A DNA stretch of 64,000 bases from Isoetes taiwanensis. Lineage: Eukaryota; Streptophyta; Lycopodiopsida; Isoetales; Isoetaceae. This document shows positions 11,434-24,700 of this stretch, in pieces. The notes below the pieces were generated by a model. That model saw nothing but the letters and a program-made list of their open reading frames with translations. It was not told where the DNA came from and made no database searches. The stretch is from positions 4,078,644 through 4,142,643 of the forward strand of contig JAJEKV010000026.1 in the NCBI GenBank assembly GCA_021234155.1. The letters run 5' to 3'. Each line of letters starts with the position of its first letter. The first letter of the stretch is position 1. The position numbers and the translations under genes are program-made.

Positions 11434-14400
11434 CACATAGCAAAACAAACATGCAAGAGAAGCTTGCACTATAAGCAATGCTTTGACATTGTCAAAGAGA
11501 TTCACAAGACAAAGGACAATAGAATGGCTGAAGTTTCAACAAATTGGAGTAGTAATGTATATAATAAATGAACTTGCAGCACTTAATGTCTTTATAATTC
11601 CACTTATTTGTCAGTCATGTGCAATGTTTCTAAAGGTGTTAACACCTATTCCTTTACTTCTTCATTCCAGACTACTTGTGCAATGTTTCAACAGATGTTG
11701 ACAAATATTATTCCTTAAATTTTTCATTCCTTCCTTCTCTGCATTGTTGTGCTGCTTTTATTGAGTCGTCCAAAGTCTTTTCTTTGCATCTTCAAGTTAT
11801 TTGATCTTTTCACAGCATCTTCAAGTTGACCTTCCTCATTGCATTGACCATGTTGCTAGTTTTGGGCATCTGAATTATGTTCATTGCATTTAGTTCCCAC
11901 CATCACCATATTGAGTCGTGCCTTTATCACACTCACACCTATTCTATTATGAAGCTTCCATAGCCTTCAAATGGTTTTTGGGTTCTAACTTGTTCAAAAT
12001 ACAACTTATCAATATAGGAGGAACAACTCTCTCCTTTGCTCTGATGTTTGCACAAGAGTAACTGACCACCTTAATTCATTGTCTATCTTTGACATGCCTC
12101 TAGAAAATCCTTCCCAACTTCTTTCTTAGTGTTTCCAAATGCCAACTTCATTTCTTTTTGAGCAATTCTAGGGACACTAATTAATGACTCATCCAGATTG
12201 CCACGGAGACTCTAAAGAACTCATATTGCGATATTGAAAAACCTCTAACATCCACGAGGTTGCAAATGCACAATTAAGTTGCCAAAATAACTACGCTTCT
12301 TCCACCTCTTGTTCAAAAGACATCTCTGTCATAATCGGTGTTGACTAACAACACAAAATCCACATTGTCAAAAAAACAAAACAACTAAGCGGACCACAAC
12401 TAAACCGGGCAACTTAACTAAACCCGGGCAATGTCTAATTTGGACTAAGCTTTTATAAATGTTTCGAAAGTCTACTCAATAGACTTCTAGATTTCTCATA
12501 AAAAAGCAAGGTAGTCATCTTTCTATATCTTGCCAAGTGATAAATGAATACCAGGGTTTATTCAATTAAAAAAAAAATTCAATTCAAAGGTAAGTCCACG
12601 ACTTCGGCATGGAACAATGTGAAACAATATTCCTACCAATACTATCCCATTAAATCATTAGAAATGCAGCTAACCTTGGGTGACCGACCAACATCCCCTT
12701 TGCATGCAACATGTTGAGTGAAGGGGAAACCTCTAGCCTTTTACATTCTTCACTGTGTTGTGGCAAAAGGAATAAAAACTTGTAATTAGATGAACAAGTG
12801 AATCATAAAAAGTTGTACCTTTTGAAGCTTTTAGTGACCACTCTAACGTCTGTAGAGCTCTTGTAAGAGGAGAGGTGAGTATCTACACATAATCCCATGT
12901 CTTGTCTTTTGCACTTTTCAACTCCACTTTTTCAATAAAACGTAAAACTAAGGCTTACAACTTCACTTCCAATTTTGCGAGCTTTGGGCCCGGTGCATGT
13001 GCTGTGTATTTAAGAGAAGAATATGATAACATTAAAAGGAATAATATGGAAATGCATTCTATGCTCGATAAAAGTTTACGTTAGAAAAAAAGACTAAGTC
13101 CACACTGCTTTGAATGCCTAAAGCCGCACATCAAAAACATCATTAGAGAAGGGCGTGTGCCCATGGCGATAAGATGCACCAGATTGACGTTTTTAGTGTC
13201 CAAACCACATTGCGATTATTAAGCATCCGCCACAATCGCAATCCTTTTCTCGGTGCTAATTTTCTCGTTTGTCGCCCTCGCAATGGGCACTTTCGAGCTT
13301 TTTTTCTAAATCCAACCATTAAAAAGCACCGCTGATCGTTCTCCGGCAAGCAAACAATATTGCAAACCCAAGCACTCCGACTATCTTTGTGGCTCGACAA
13401 ACGACCTCAAAGGGAAAGCTAAGGAACAATAGAATCGCCATATCTTCGTTCAAAAGCAAAGCCTGAATCGAAGCTAGATAAGAAGTTGGAGTTGAGTGAA
13501 GGGGTGCAACCCGCCGTAGTCACCAAAACTGGATCAGAAGCTAGAAGAAGTCGAAGAAGAGCTGAACGGGGATGCAACTCCGTCATAGCCTTCAAGAGCC
13601 GTCGGATGGTCTGGACTTGCTAGGTTTCTTCCACCATACTTGGCGCATTTGCTAGTGCCGAAGAATCCATCGATCCAAGATCCATTGTAGGGCACAAATT
13701 TTACGTATGGCAATCACTTCCGCGTCGGGATCTCGGCAGACAAATAATGCCAAAGATTGAGCAACAAAAGCAGTAACAACAACCGTGAAAGCAACAAAAA
13801 CAAGTAACAACAAAATTGAATGGTTTCAAAACTATCGTTTTGCTCTTGCCGCTTCATTTGTGCAATTCAATATCTTACCCGAGCCGACCTCGTAATCATG
13901 TATTTGAGTCCGATTCTAAAATCGTGAGGCAATGTAAAATCGGGGAAACATTCATGAGCAGATATTGTTTGGAAATCGGGAAACATTCAGCAAGGGTCTT
14001 AGGAAATGGAAATAGCAAGCTATGCTTCTCATGAGCAGATCCGGTGAGCTGATCGCGACCTCCAAATCCGCTACCAAAACGGATGTTGAATCGTATCCGC
14101 CATAGCCGAGGAAACCCTAAATTGCCAAAGCCAGAAGATGAAAAAATATCATAGGCATCTCGACCGTTAATCCTTTAACTCAAAATCTGGGCCGTCGAAA
14201 ATTTTAGGGTTTTATGCACGACATACACTAAAACTTTATAATAAAGGATTATTATAACCATCATTCATTTAAATTGAGTCATTTAAATTGAGTTTATGTC
14301 TGTTCCAAAAGCATGCCACTTTTGCATACCCATCTTTGAATGTGGTGTTGTGGTGTATGAGATGATGTTCTGTAAGAGTACAGGTTTTACCTTTTTAATT

Positions 14401-14699
14401 TAATAGGTGTTTTACCTTTTCCTTTGATTCTTGCACATCACTTTAACATATCCATTAATTTGATCGGTAAGAAGGTACACTACATCATGAATGAACTAAC
14501 ATTATTGCATTGGGGTGCAAGATACCACACTAGCCACACATTTTAAGGTGCTATGTTACTGGACTTGATAACATGAAGCTATGAGATACATATGAAGTAT
14601 AAATTGATTGCTTAGTAACCTATGATGTGCCACGCATCAAATTGCATAGTGCCTTCTGCACATCCTTTTGGGTATCTTATGTATAATAGACCTTACATC
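11434..14699. other. No supported gene
   Basis: This is AT-rich sequence with scattered short ORFs of unremarkable composition on both strands. I find no conserved motif, tRNA, clear repeat or intact frame. Text near 13.4-14.2 kb is less AT-rich but full of stops in all frames I followed. Confidence 0.5.
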
Positions 14700-16161
14700 C
14701 CTTTTGTTTGAAATGTTATGGTCATGTGGGTTTGGATAAGACCATATCACACAATCTACTAGCTCCCTTCTCGGTGGGTCAGAGGGATTCATGCGCCATC
14801 TCTTGTTCCAACAATCCTATACAACTCTTTATCATCCAAGCTTTTCTTCTTGCTCACTGGTGCCCAATACTGAACCATGAACCATGGGCGTTCATTGCTA
14901 TCCACATCAGTACATGGGTCAGTTAGTGCTTGTCCTAGCCAAATTGGGCAGATATCTTGATCAGGCCTCACAAGCACAAAGCAACATTTGTGTATATCAT
15001 CAAAAGGTGTCCACTCTGGTAGACCATGTCATTTTGGCCGTGCACTTTTATTGCCAACGTACTAGTTTTTCATTGCTTAATAGTCTCCCACCTGGACCAC
15101 CAACTTATGGATCTAAAGAATCTTTCCACCTATTAGATGGTAGAAAACCATCTATCAAATAGAATTCTCACTTGAAGTCTTTGTGAGTTTGCTGAATATA
15201 CTCTCCCAATATGCAATCAAGATATGCAATGATCTTCTTTTCACTTCAGACACGTTATTTTGCTCTTGCATGTGTTTCGAATGTGCAATATATGATTGTA
15301 TACCCTTTTGAAATTGCACGACATCTTTCACTGACTTGTATGGTGCCATAGGCTTTAGGTAGGATAGATCGGCCTTGTTCATGTTTCTTCCACATTTCTA
15401 TACCCTGAATTGGTTCCCACGACTGATCTGATGGTCGAAATTTATGTTGCATGATTGGAATGCCATCCCTCATACAGAACTTGAACTGCAGTGGTTTAGA
15501 ATGTTCAGTAAGTGTTTGTTTACCATCAATCATGTACCTTTCTACAAATCCTTTCCAATTAGGTACTTCATCTATTAAAAATGCAACTGGTGAAGGCAAG
15601 ATAGTGGTAACTGATTCCCTGCTCAAACGACTTGAAACATTGCCAAACAATGCATCAATATCATCATGTGTATGTCCGACCATCATGAAGCCCACCTTCA
15701 CACATTCAAACACACCCATTGCTGTTAAGTATGAACAAGCTTGAAATAACCATCTATTTTTGTTCTCCTTGAAAGCAATTGTCTAGTTGGAGGTACAATT
15801 CTGATGGTAACTTCTTTGGCTATAGTGGTTGTTCTCCTTGAAGCAATTGTCTAGTTGGAGGTACAATTCTGGTAATAATTTCTTTGGCTATAGTGGTTGG
15901 GCTATCCATGTCTTTTCTATGACATGCAATCCCTTGTTTGTGAGCCTCAAATGCATCTTTGTCCATCAAAGCTCCAAGCAATTCACCTGGTAAAGGTTTA
16001 TTTTTTATGGAAGTGCTATCAATTCTACGTTCAATATTCCTTAGGCATTTGAAGATAGATCCAACATAAAAATTAGGGCCATCTACCCAAAGCTCCAATG
16101 TAAAATGACCATATGTTCCAGCACCATGACCATGAGTTAGCATCCCACAACTTTTGGGCAC
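14700..16161 (-). pseudogene. Transposon protein with VGHTHDDID motif (DUF7869-like), copy 1
   Basis: The minus strand reads through several blocks in order. 16161-15820 gives HGHGAGTYGHFTLELWVDGP. 15719-15255 gives MGVFECVKVGFMMVGHTHDD, IDALFGNVSSRLSRE and a Gln/Phe/Lys-rich stretch, and 15382-15155 gives IAYWESIFSKL. 14977-14789 gives MLVRPDQDICPIWLGQALTD. The VGHTHDDID motif followed by a Ser/Arg-rich helix is characteristic of a widespread plant transposon-associated protein family (DUF7869-type; name from memory). Frames change between blocks, partly where introns would be and partly at real damage. A ~70-bp tandem duplication at about 15773-15890 (TTGTCTAGTTGGAGGTACAA twice) breaks the frame. 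A second copy with the same C-terminal order lies at 60396-61377. Confidence 0.6.
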
Positions 16162-16900
16162 TGGATCTAGTCTAGGAAGAAATGTTTTATGTTGGTCTCT
16201 ATTTTGTCATGTATGATGCACAGATACTTGTCAAGCTGCATGTAGGTAAAAGTATGCCACTGCCAATACAAAGATCTACAAGACTTTTGTTTAGTATGAT
16301 GGTCTGCTATCTGCTGCCTTATGTGCATTCATTGGCTTACTAAAATTGTTGATGTTAGTGCATCTCATAACTCAATGCAAACATTGCATTTAGAAAATGG
16401 CATGCTCTGTGCCACTACAACATCACTGATATGCTTTGATCATAGTCTACTGAAGCAACCCGATACTCTTTAGTACTGAATTCACTTCAACAAGACATTC
16501 CTTCTGAATATATTGCTGACTTAATACTCGCATTGCCTCTCACAAGGCCCCCAAAAAATATTTGTTACCAATTTTTTTTGTAGCAATTTTTATATAGAAC
16601 CACTATAATAAAGTAATATTATTTTGTGGGTTAATATGTTGAATAATCATGAATAGTTATATAATGCGGTTCTTAGGTGTGATTTATCGTTTTGATTTAT
16701 TACCACTGTTTACCTAGATGGTTTCCTTGATAGTGCTTTAGTTCTATTCTATTCTATTCTATTCTATGTTTTAAGCAGGTGGTCCAAAAAGTAATATAAT
16801 AGATAAAACAATATTGTTTTTCTAATGAAGTTATCTACATTTTTTTTCATGAACCATTGTTGTTCCATGCAATAAAATGGCTCTTTTTCCATCGAAATAA
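16162..16900. other. No supported gene; short TTCTA microsatellite
   Basis: AT-rich sequence. A (TTCTA)n run lies at about 16743-16768. No coding signal was found. Confidence 0.5.
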
Positions 16901-17079
16901 TCAAGGCTTGCATCTTTTTGTTGAAGGACGTCAGACTTTATTCAATCAAGGAGTCAAATACAAGTATAAATGCAGAGACAGGAATAAAATCTCAGCGGAT
17001 AAGCAGAGACCCGCCGAGTGAAGCAACTTGCCTAAGCATAAGAGTGCACATCCAAATACTCCTCAAGGCTTGCATCTTT
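16901..17079 (-). mobile_element. 5'-truncated retroposon copy with 15-17 bp target duplication
   Basis: The body at 16918-17064 matches the body at 18601-18745 base for base over ~140 bp (for example GTTGAAGGACGTCAGACTTT and AATGCAGAGACAGGAATAAA). It is bounded by TCAAGGCTTGCATCTTT at 16901-16917 and again at 17063-17079, a target-site duplication. A short T run at the left is the tail of a minus-strand insertion. AATAAA lies just inside the tail in the minus-strand reading. This copy lacks ~85 bp of the 5' end present in the longer copy. Confidence 0.8.
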
Positions 17080-17569
17080 AAGTCTATTTGGTATTAAGAA
17101 CAAATCAATAGTATTTGGAATGCTGCCTAGGTTGTGATTTAGTAAACATAATAAGACATGCTCAACCTGGGAAGCATTGCCATTTAGACGACATAAATGG
17201 TACGAATCATTGTAAGTTTTTCCATCACTTGGTTACAATTTCTCTTGATATTTTTCTTCTCTTTGTACTAGTTTATACAGCAAATCCAATTATTACTTTA
17301 AAAATAGAAAGACTGATATTTTGGATAAGACCATTAGGAAGATTGATGCAAGTTTTGTGTTGAAGTCATTAAAACAGTATTGATGGATCCCTGCGATATT
17401 TAGGAAAATAAACTATACAATGTATATCCAAAGCTCAATTGCCCAGGGATTTGAACCCTGGTATTTCTGACATATTTAGCAAAATTTAGACTTATTCAAG
17501 TCTAACTGATGTGTTTTTGCGCAGTTTTATATACAATCTTGAACGACAATGGTACAATCTTTTCCATTC
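17080..17569. other. No supported gene
   Basis: A palindromic CCAGGGATTTGAACCCTGG at about 17441-17459 resembles a tRNA T-arm on the minus strand, but no matching D-arm or acceptor stem is present. Nothing else was found. Confidence 0.4.
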
Positions 17570-17668
17570 GCAATGCCGGGCACATGTTTACTAGTATATA
17601 ATGGCAACACTGGGCACACGTCTACTAGTACAATGGCAACGCCGGCCGCACGTTTACTAGTATATAAC
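17570..17668. repeat. Three ~33-bp tandem units
   Basis: Units of the form CAATGCCGGGCACATGTTTA CTAGTATATAATGG have their ACTAGTA words at about 17590, 17624 and 17656. The array lies directly 5' of the retroelement module that begins near 17705. Confidence 0.75.
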
Positions 17669-17704
17669 TAAAAAAGGATATTATATTATCGACATGTGGT
17701 CCTT

Positions 17705-20109
17705 TTTTTTTTTTTTTAAATGTAATTCTTCTTGATTTTTTCTTCCTTGGGATTACTAGGGGATCTATATTATTTTAATTTGCTCCTTTCGCTTATCTCC
17801 TCCTTAACATCTTCTTTGTCCTAATGTATTCTTTCCCTAGGTCCTCCCTGGTATCGTCTACCTTTATGTTTAAATCCTTTTTCTGATTTTTCTATTTTCT
17901 TTACCAGTGTAAGTTCTATCTCACGTTTAGGGTTAGCTCGGCCAAAAAATCTTTCTGTTCGATGGCTGGAGATGTTTTCGTACTCATACTAACAGATCGC
18001 AATTGTCATGGCCATGGTTTTGACGGTTCGCTACCATGTCAGGGTTGCAGCAAAACTTTCCATTTCGGCTTCTTATACCTGAGATCTTTAGATAATTTTT
18101 CCCTACTTATAGTTTCGCTTGCTCTCCATTGTTAGCCGGCTTGTTCCTTTTGTGGATGGGAAGAAAGAAGGGCGGCTTAAATAAAGCCACCATCGTCAGG
18201 TTACAAAAAGATAGAGAAATGGCTGAGAAAAGGAAGAATCTCTTCGGTTTGGTTTCCATAAGCACGCTAAAGCTTCATTACATCTCATAAGTCCGCTCCT
18301 ATTGAAGGTGAAGATAGCTCGCGACCAATCATAATTACATTCGGGATATTTTGCCTAGTATGGCAAAGACAATTTGTTTCCAGTTCTCTCGAGATCCCCC
18401 TTCTTTCTTGATCCTGCTCAACATGATAGTGTTGCTCCTCAAAATGTCGTCAATCAGGTTGCCACATTAATTTTTGGTTCCCACAAGCTGCCTTATGGTT
18501 TTGGCTAACCGGTTATGTTCTTTAATTCTGTTGGGTTTCATATTAAATGCTTCATTCTGTGCTAAAGAATCTAGAAAAACCTTTTTTTTTTTTTTTTTTT
18601 GTTGAAGGACGTCAGACTTTATTCAATCAAAGAGTCAAATACAAGTATAAATGCAGAGACAGGAATAAAATCTCAGCGGATAAGCAGAGATCCACCGAGT
18701 GAAGCAACCTGCCTAAGCATAAGAGTGCACATCCAAATACTCCTCAAAAATCAATCGCCTCTTGCGAGGGGCAAGTGAAGAACAATGATACGACTTTACA
18801 ATGTAACCTTGAGCTTCTAGAAAAACCTTTGATGCCTAACCCCTTCTCTTATCTTATTTAAACATTTGTCTTATTCTGCCCAGTGCTTCTTTTCTAATTT
18901 ACTCATTAGTTATGTCTTTCATTCTCAGACAGGTGCTGCTTATTCCTTATGTTCTTTAAATCTGCTATGCTGCCAGGATTTGTTAAATTACCAGTGACCC
19001 TTCTAGAATCTCACTTTAAACTACATTATTTCTTGACAACTATGTTTGGCCCTTGATCCACGTTTCTGTTGATCTGCAATTTTTCTGCTCATAATGTATT
19101 ACTTTCTAAGTTGCCTATGGTGAAAGGCATTAAATTTGGTTCTTTAATTGCATTTGGGTTGCATATTATATTGCTTCATTACGTTCTAAAGAATCTAGAA
19201 AACCTTTAATGCCTAACCTCTTCTCTCATCTTATTTAAGCATTTTTATTACGCTTGAGTTCTTCTTTTCTAATTTTCTCATTGGTTATGTCTTCCAATCT
19301 CAAAGTGTTTGCGATTTTCCTTATGTTCTTTAATTCTGCTAGGCTGCCCTGATTTGTTAAATTACTTGTGACCCTTCTAGAAACTTTCACTTTAAACTAC
19401 ATTATTGTTTCGACAACTATGTTTGGCCCTTGGTCCACGCTTTCACCGATCCGCAATTGTTTTTGCTCATAATGTATTACTTTATAAGTTGCCTATGGTG
19501 AAAAGCGTTAAAATTTGTTTTGTCCTCTGCTTTGCACATGTAGCTTAACTTATTACCCTTCTCAGGCTAATTTTGTTATGGTTCCACTGCAGGTAACCGG
19601 ACTAAACCCTCCATGTGGTTTCTTGGCTTGGTCTCGAGCATGGTTTCTGCTCATATCTACAATTTCTTCCGTGTGGTGATATTCTACAGACTTCGGATTG
19701 TAGTTGATGTCCTTTTTTGATAATCTCTATCTAAATGGTTCTTCTGGTCTACTTTGGTTCTATGTTGCAAAAAACATCTTGCTGGCTTTAGTGCCTTGTT
19801 ATATCAGTCTTAATTCTGACCTTTATATAGATATTTACGTTTTTAATTTTTTGCTATTACGCATCTCTTGGTTCATTATATGAGTCTGTTTTTCTACATA
19901 CTTCAATTTACGTGTAACAATATTCTTAGTTGTGAATATAACTTTCTTGCTATGCTGTTTTTATTGCTTCTAGTATTAAGTCCTGTTATGTTATTACTTT
20001 TCTTTTCCAATCTTTCCCTACTGTTGTACATTTTTTTCCTTTGTTCATATTTTACTTTACTTCATATGCTACTAGGTTTTTGGTTTCTCCCTTTTTTTCT
20101 CTAGGATAT
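17705..20109 (+). mobile_element. Retroelement 5' module, copy A, first half
   Basis: This segment is near-identical to 46690-48800 for ~2.1 kb once its own insertion (18585-18830) is discounted. It begins after a T run with ATGTAATTCTTCTTGATTTT in both copies. It carries the same ATG-led basic exon (MGRKKGGLNKATIVRLQKDR in copy B), but here that exon has frameshifts. Pyrimidine tracts followed by CAG and GT sites suggest a gene with several introns. The match stops at CTCTAGGATAT (20109), where an LTR element is inserted, and resumes at ATATCTTGTCG (31493). Confidence 0.85.
18570..18830 (-). mobile_element. Retroposon with poly-A tail and 15-bp target duplication
   Basis: TCTAGAAAAACCTTT occurs at 18570-18584 and 18816-18830, while copy B (near 47524) has it once. 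Between them lies a T run (18585-18600, the poly-A tail of a minus-strand insertion) and a ~215-bp body that shares ~145 bp with the copy at 16918. The 5' end (minus strand) starts AGCTCAAGGTTACATTG. I see no convincing A or B box, so this is either a LINE 3' end or a non-tRNA SINE. Confidence 0.85.
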
Positions 20110-21697
20110 TGTGACGTCCCCTACTCATATACGGTGCACTCACCGTATACAAACAGAGTTCATCCCCCATACCAGCTCCATGCTAATATAGGGCCCTCCA
20201 CGTATCACAAGAACCTTGAAGAGTTCAATTGGGAAGAATGAAGGGTCCTTTACCCTGCCTCCCTCGTGGCCTACCTAGTCAGCGAAGCGTAAACATACAT
20301 GTCAAGAGTACATACATCAACATCATATGACCATCACGAAGGATGGTCCTCCACATATCTGCATAGACAAAGATCAAAGACATCACATAGGGAATCCTAC
20401 CCAAGGCTCGGACTCAAAGGGATGATGACGGCTTGGGTCTCCGTTGAGTTCATTGCGCATGTAATTCATGGCAATGGATTTGGGCGGGTATAAGAACATG
20501 GCATAGGGTTGTCCACTCCATCCGCCCTCCCGTGCACACTTTGCGAGTAGTAGGTCAAAAGTGTGGGACTCGATCAGAGCCTCACGGATGCATAGCCAAA
20601 GGGCTACTCCCCGGGTCATCATCCCAGTTCGATGGGGCAGGTAGGGATCACTCCTCCGTGAGATCTACATGCCGACTCAAGGTGACTAGAGGGCCACCGC
20701 CCGTATTCGATTGAACCCATGGAAAGTCATGAACACCACTTCACGGGTAAATGAGCCCATGCCTTACCCACACTCAGTGGTAAGCCATTAGACCTAGTCA
20801 CAATGATCCCCTTTAGGCCTTACACACCGGAGGGATCGCTCCCAAGAGTCAACACTAACCTCCTTCTTAGCCGGTCCCTGCCCCTTCACCCACAAACTGT
20901 GTGTGGTTCTTGTACACAGGCCTAATCTATGGTGTGCTAGAGAGGCTAATCTAGGAGCATCTACTACCAAGCTTTGAAGTCTCTACCCCCTTCCCAATAC
21001 AAGGAGTTCACAGAGATACATCATCCATATACATCACGTAAGAACTAAAGAACATAGATCTAATCTATATCATAGAGTTAGGTTCTTTAGTTAGAGTCCG
21101 GTATCTACTCATCTAGAGATCTAGATAGTCGCTAAAGGCGATTTAATAGGCTAAACCCATCGATACAATGACCGGAAAACGGTTTAGACCATTAAATCGA
21201 CTACATACCTGATCCATGAGTTGCTCCTCCTCGACCGAAGTTCGACCATCCCACCGAACCGCCGAATCAAGGGAAACTAATGGTGCCATTCTCTCGAGAC
21301 GAGTCCGGGAGGCGGTTTTGACTCATAGAGCAGCCAAAACAGAGCTCTAAAACCCTAGGAAATAAAAAATGGGCAAGTTAGGGTTCTTCTACTTAAATAG
21401 GCAAGGGTTGGGACTTAGGGTTTCCAATTATCCCTTTAGGCATGTGGGATAATTGGAAATGGGCCCACTTGCCTTTAATGGCTAGGTGGCCAAATGTGCC
21501 TACATGGAAATGTGTGCACCTTTAATAAATGTGCATGTGCACATTAATAAGAAGTGCACATACCTAGCAAGTTGCCCCTAGGGCTACTCACCGCTACACG
21601 CGTCTACAGACATCGCCGGGCTTGAGGGAGCGGTATGCTGCGACGAGACAAGACAAGATACGCCCGGGACCGTGATAATCGTGGCCGGAACGCCACA
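20110..21697 (-). repeat. 3' LTR (left copy in window)
   Basis: It starts TGTGACGTCCCCTACTCATA and ends CGGAACGCCACA on the plus strand, so both ends fit TG...CA with a short imperfect inverted repeat. It is ~90% alike to the LTR at 29907-31491, with many small indels, mostly loss of 2-6 bases in one copy. Confidence 0.88.
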
Positions 21698-21710
21698 TTC
21701 TCCCCACCTT
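21698..21710 (-). other. Polypurine tract of the LTR element
   Basis: On the minus strand AAGGTGGGGAGAA ends exactly at the 3' LTR start TGTGGCG. A second GGTGGGGAGA lies ~40 bp further inside (about 21741-21755). Confidence 0.75.
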
Positions 21711-24700
21711 GAAATGATGTTGCCCGCAAAGATCGCGGGTCTCCCCACCTTGAATCTTCCTAACCCGCAATCAACCCGATGCATACATATACTACTATTA
21801 TACTTACACATTTATTAAGATTACCTTAAGGTAATTAAATTATTATTACGCCATTACATTATCAAATAACTTGTCAATTCAGAACTTCTATTAAACAGGT
21901 ACTTATTAGTCCTCGCTATTATAACATTTAGTTTATCACAATTTAACACTTTCATATACAATTATTATTTAAGGTACTCTTCATTCCTTGCAACACATTC
22001 CAACAAAATTTGTGTTGCAAGTCCTCAAGACCTTAAAAATCCTCGCAGATTAATTTTACAATATCTATAATTACATACTTACTATTACTATCTTAATTAT
22101 TAGAATTACTCTAAGGTAATGTTTAAGACATTCTTGTACTATTTCATTACCCAATTAACTTATCACTTCATAACTTAATCACGCAAGGTAATTATTAACC
22201 TTACTTAACACAACATTTAAGTTTATCAAAGTTTATCAATTTCATACAAAATTTACACTTCTAAGGTACTTTTCATCCCTTGCAACACATTATGACTAAA
22301 TTTGTGTTGAAAGTTTTCAGAGCTCGACCTCCTTGCCCTCCTGAGCCTATTGGCCTCAGTGCTCCACTCCACGCTATTATTACTATTTTAATTATTAATA
22401 AAATTTTGGTTATATGGTGACCACCCCACCTATCTACATGGATGCATGGCTAATCTCCTATGAGGGAAGAGGGTGAATCTTCCATTATGGTCGTGTGGAG
22501 ACAACGCCTATATGCCTATATGTCAGCCATGCCTACACCTCTAGTTGCCCAAATGGAGGATATCTTTCCCGGGGGGCGGAAGGATAGCTTCCTCCTATCA
22601 AAGCATATATGGGGCTAAAGGTGCTTTCCTATCAATGCATTCCTGAATGACCTCCTTTCTTCGGGAGGTCGCCTACTCCGCGGGACGTAAGTAGACTTTC
22701 TAATCTACCTTCCACTCGGGCCCAAGCGAAACGCTGGGCCATGCCTACATTGACATTACACCACGCTCTAGAGATCACCGTAGTGGTCTCATCATCGGTA
22801 ACAATGCATGCAACCCCTACCTAGCATAGGTTGCATGCGTAGATTAAGCTTAACTATACAAGCATTTAATCTACACACACAAAACCACATGCCCGAGCCA
22901 ATTTTTGTCGCTCCTTTAATGCATGTGATTAACATAATTACCCTAAGGTAATATTTATGAATTAACATTATCATAGTATCGGATACATTACTCCGATAGT
23001 ACAATTATATTTACTCTAAGCTTTGCAATATTTAACCACTTTTAGATCAAAGATTATTTGAACAATAACCCCGATTTAGACCTATTGTTACATAGACAAG
23101 GTTTTAATTATCATACACAAGAATTAGATGTGCTTCTTATTCTCTTCCTTGGGTCCTGCAGATACCCTTGGAAGTATATCCCTAAGATGCACTTAAGTAT
23201 ATTTGAATTCTATTTTCTATCTATATTTATAAGGACCCCAAGGTCATATGGCTATCCTTGAAGGAATTGCATCCCATGTAAGGATTAATTAACATGCTAC
23301 CTCACATTATCGTTGTTATTTAACTTATTTCCGCATGATACATATACGCATGCTAATTCCATGCAATTATTAGGATCTATATTTAACTTATTTATAAGAC
23401 ACATTAAAGCTTATAATGCATGCTGACGCCTTTTACCTAGGCTAGAATGCATCCACCCATTGAGGCCGAAAGTAATTTGAGATGACTTGGTCGTTGCATT
23501 GCTCCCATAGTTTTGCTCCACTTCATTGGTGTAGATAGCTATGCCGGGCCTCGCATGTTGAAGACCTCCCGAGCTATCTATCTATCTATCTTGGCGCTTA
23601 TTCGCTTTCGCCATTGCGGAGTGAACTCTATTCTATGGGTCAACCAATTCGATGCAAGTACGCTCAATCATAAGATTGAGCCCTCCCACTTTCTTCAAAA
23701 AAGAAAGTGGTCCTCAAGATTTTTCAATGACGTTGTACACAACGCCATATCTATTCTCTCCCCTTAAGAGGTTATATGCTTCTTACTTAGCACATTAATT
23801 TACTAGCCTTAGCTAACATATATAACCATCTAAGATGGATGCACATATTATGTTATCATTTATTTCAATATAGCTATGGGTTACCTACTTAGTTAGAACG
23901 ATTCTAAACCACAAGGTTTTGTCATCATGACAATTCCTTTTGTCTCAAAAGACTATTTGATTACTATAATTTTATTTTAGATGTACCTTACATGTATTAT
24001 TCTTTTATATTCTAGAGATTCCCCTTTCTTAGTTATTTAGCTCTTGGAATATTCCTACCAATCGAATTGATGTCATCGTGAACAAGTTGGCCGGACTTGT
24101 TAGATTACTTTTTCTTTTCGTTGATTATTCTTTGGAGGTACTAGATTTATACATGGTTAACAATTATCCTAGTAATGATTCCTTCTTAGCGAGGAGATCA
24201 ATCTCACCAAGTGGTTTCAACACGCTGGATGTCCGTTAACAATCGTATAATTATAGTTACTCCTATGCATTTCCTTCCCAATCCTTTGACGCTTTAGCTC
24301 AATATTGGGGCAATCCTTTTAGCCGTAATATCCGAAATGCCTTCTAATCCCAATATGGATGTTACCGCCCATACATTAACCTACTAGGCCCCATGGCCTT
24401 AGATGCTTGAGCTTGCTAGAAGCTCATCCACTCGCTGTTCGCTTGAAGTAGCAAGGTAACGCTCTTCCGAAGTCGCCGATACTTCAGCCTCCTTGACTCA
24501 AGGGCTCCTCCTTGTCGTAGAGGTTGACTTTGTTCGCTAGAAGCCTCTCATTGCTGGTGGCTTTGATGGTGTAGTTGATCACTTGAATCTTCCATGCCGC
24601 TTCTTCAAAAAAGATGGCGCCATTGAAAAGATCTTTCATCTTGAACTTTTTTGTCTTGGCGGCTAAAGGACGACTCTGTATCCGATATTGTTTCTTCGAC

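Noticed and set aside
17441-17459. CCAGGGATTTGAACCCTGG as a tRNA T-arm
   Set aside because: The hairpin matches a B box on the minus strand, but no D-arm/A box or acceptor stem lies at tRNA distance.
20299-20714. Short ORFs in the LTRs
   Set aside because: They are not conserved in frame between the two LTR copies, which differ by frequent small indels.
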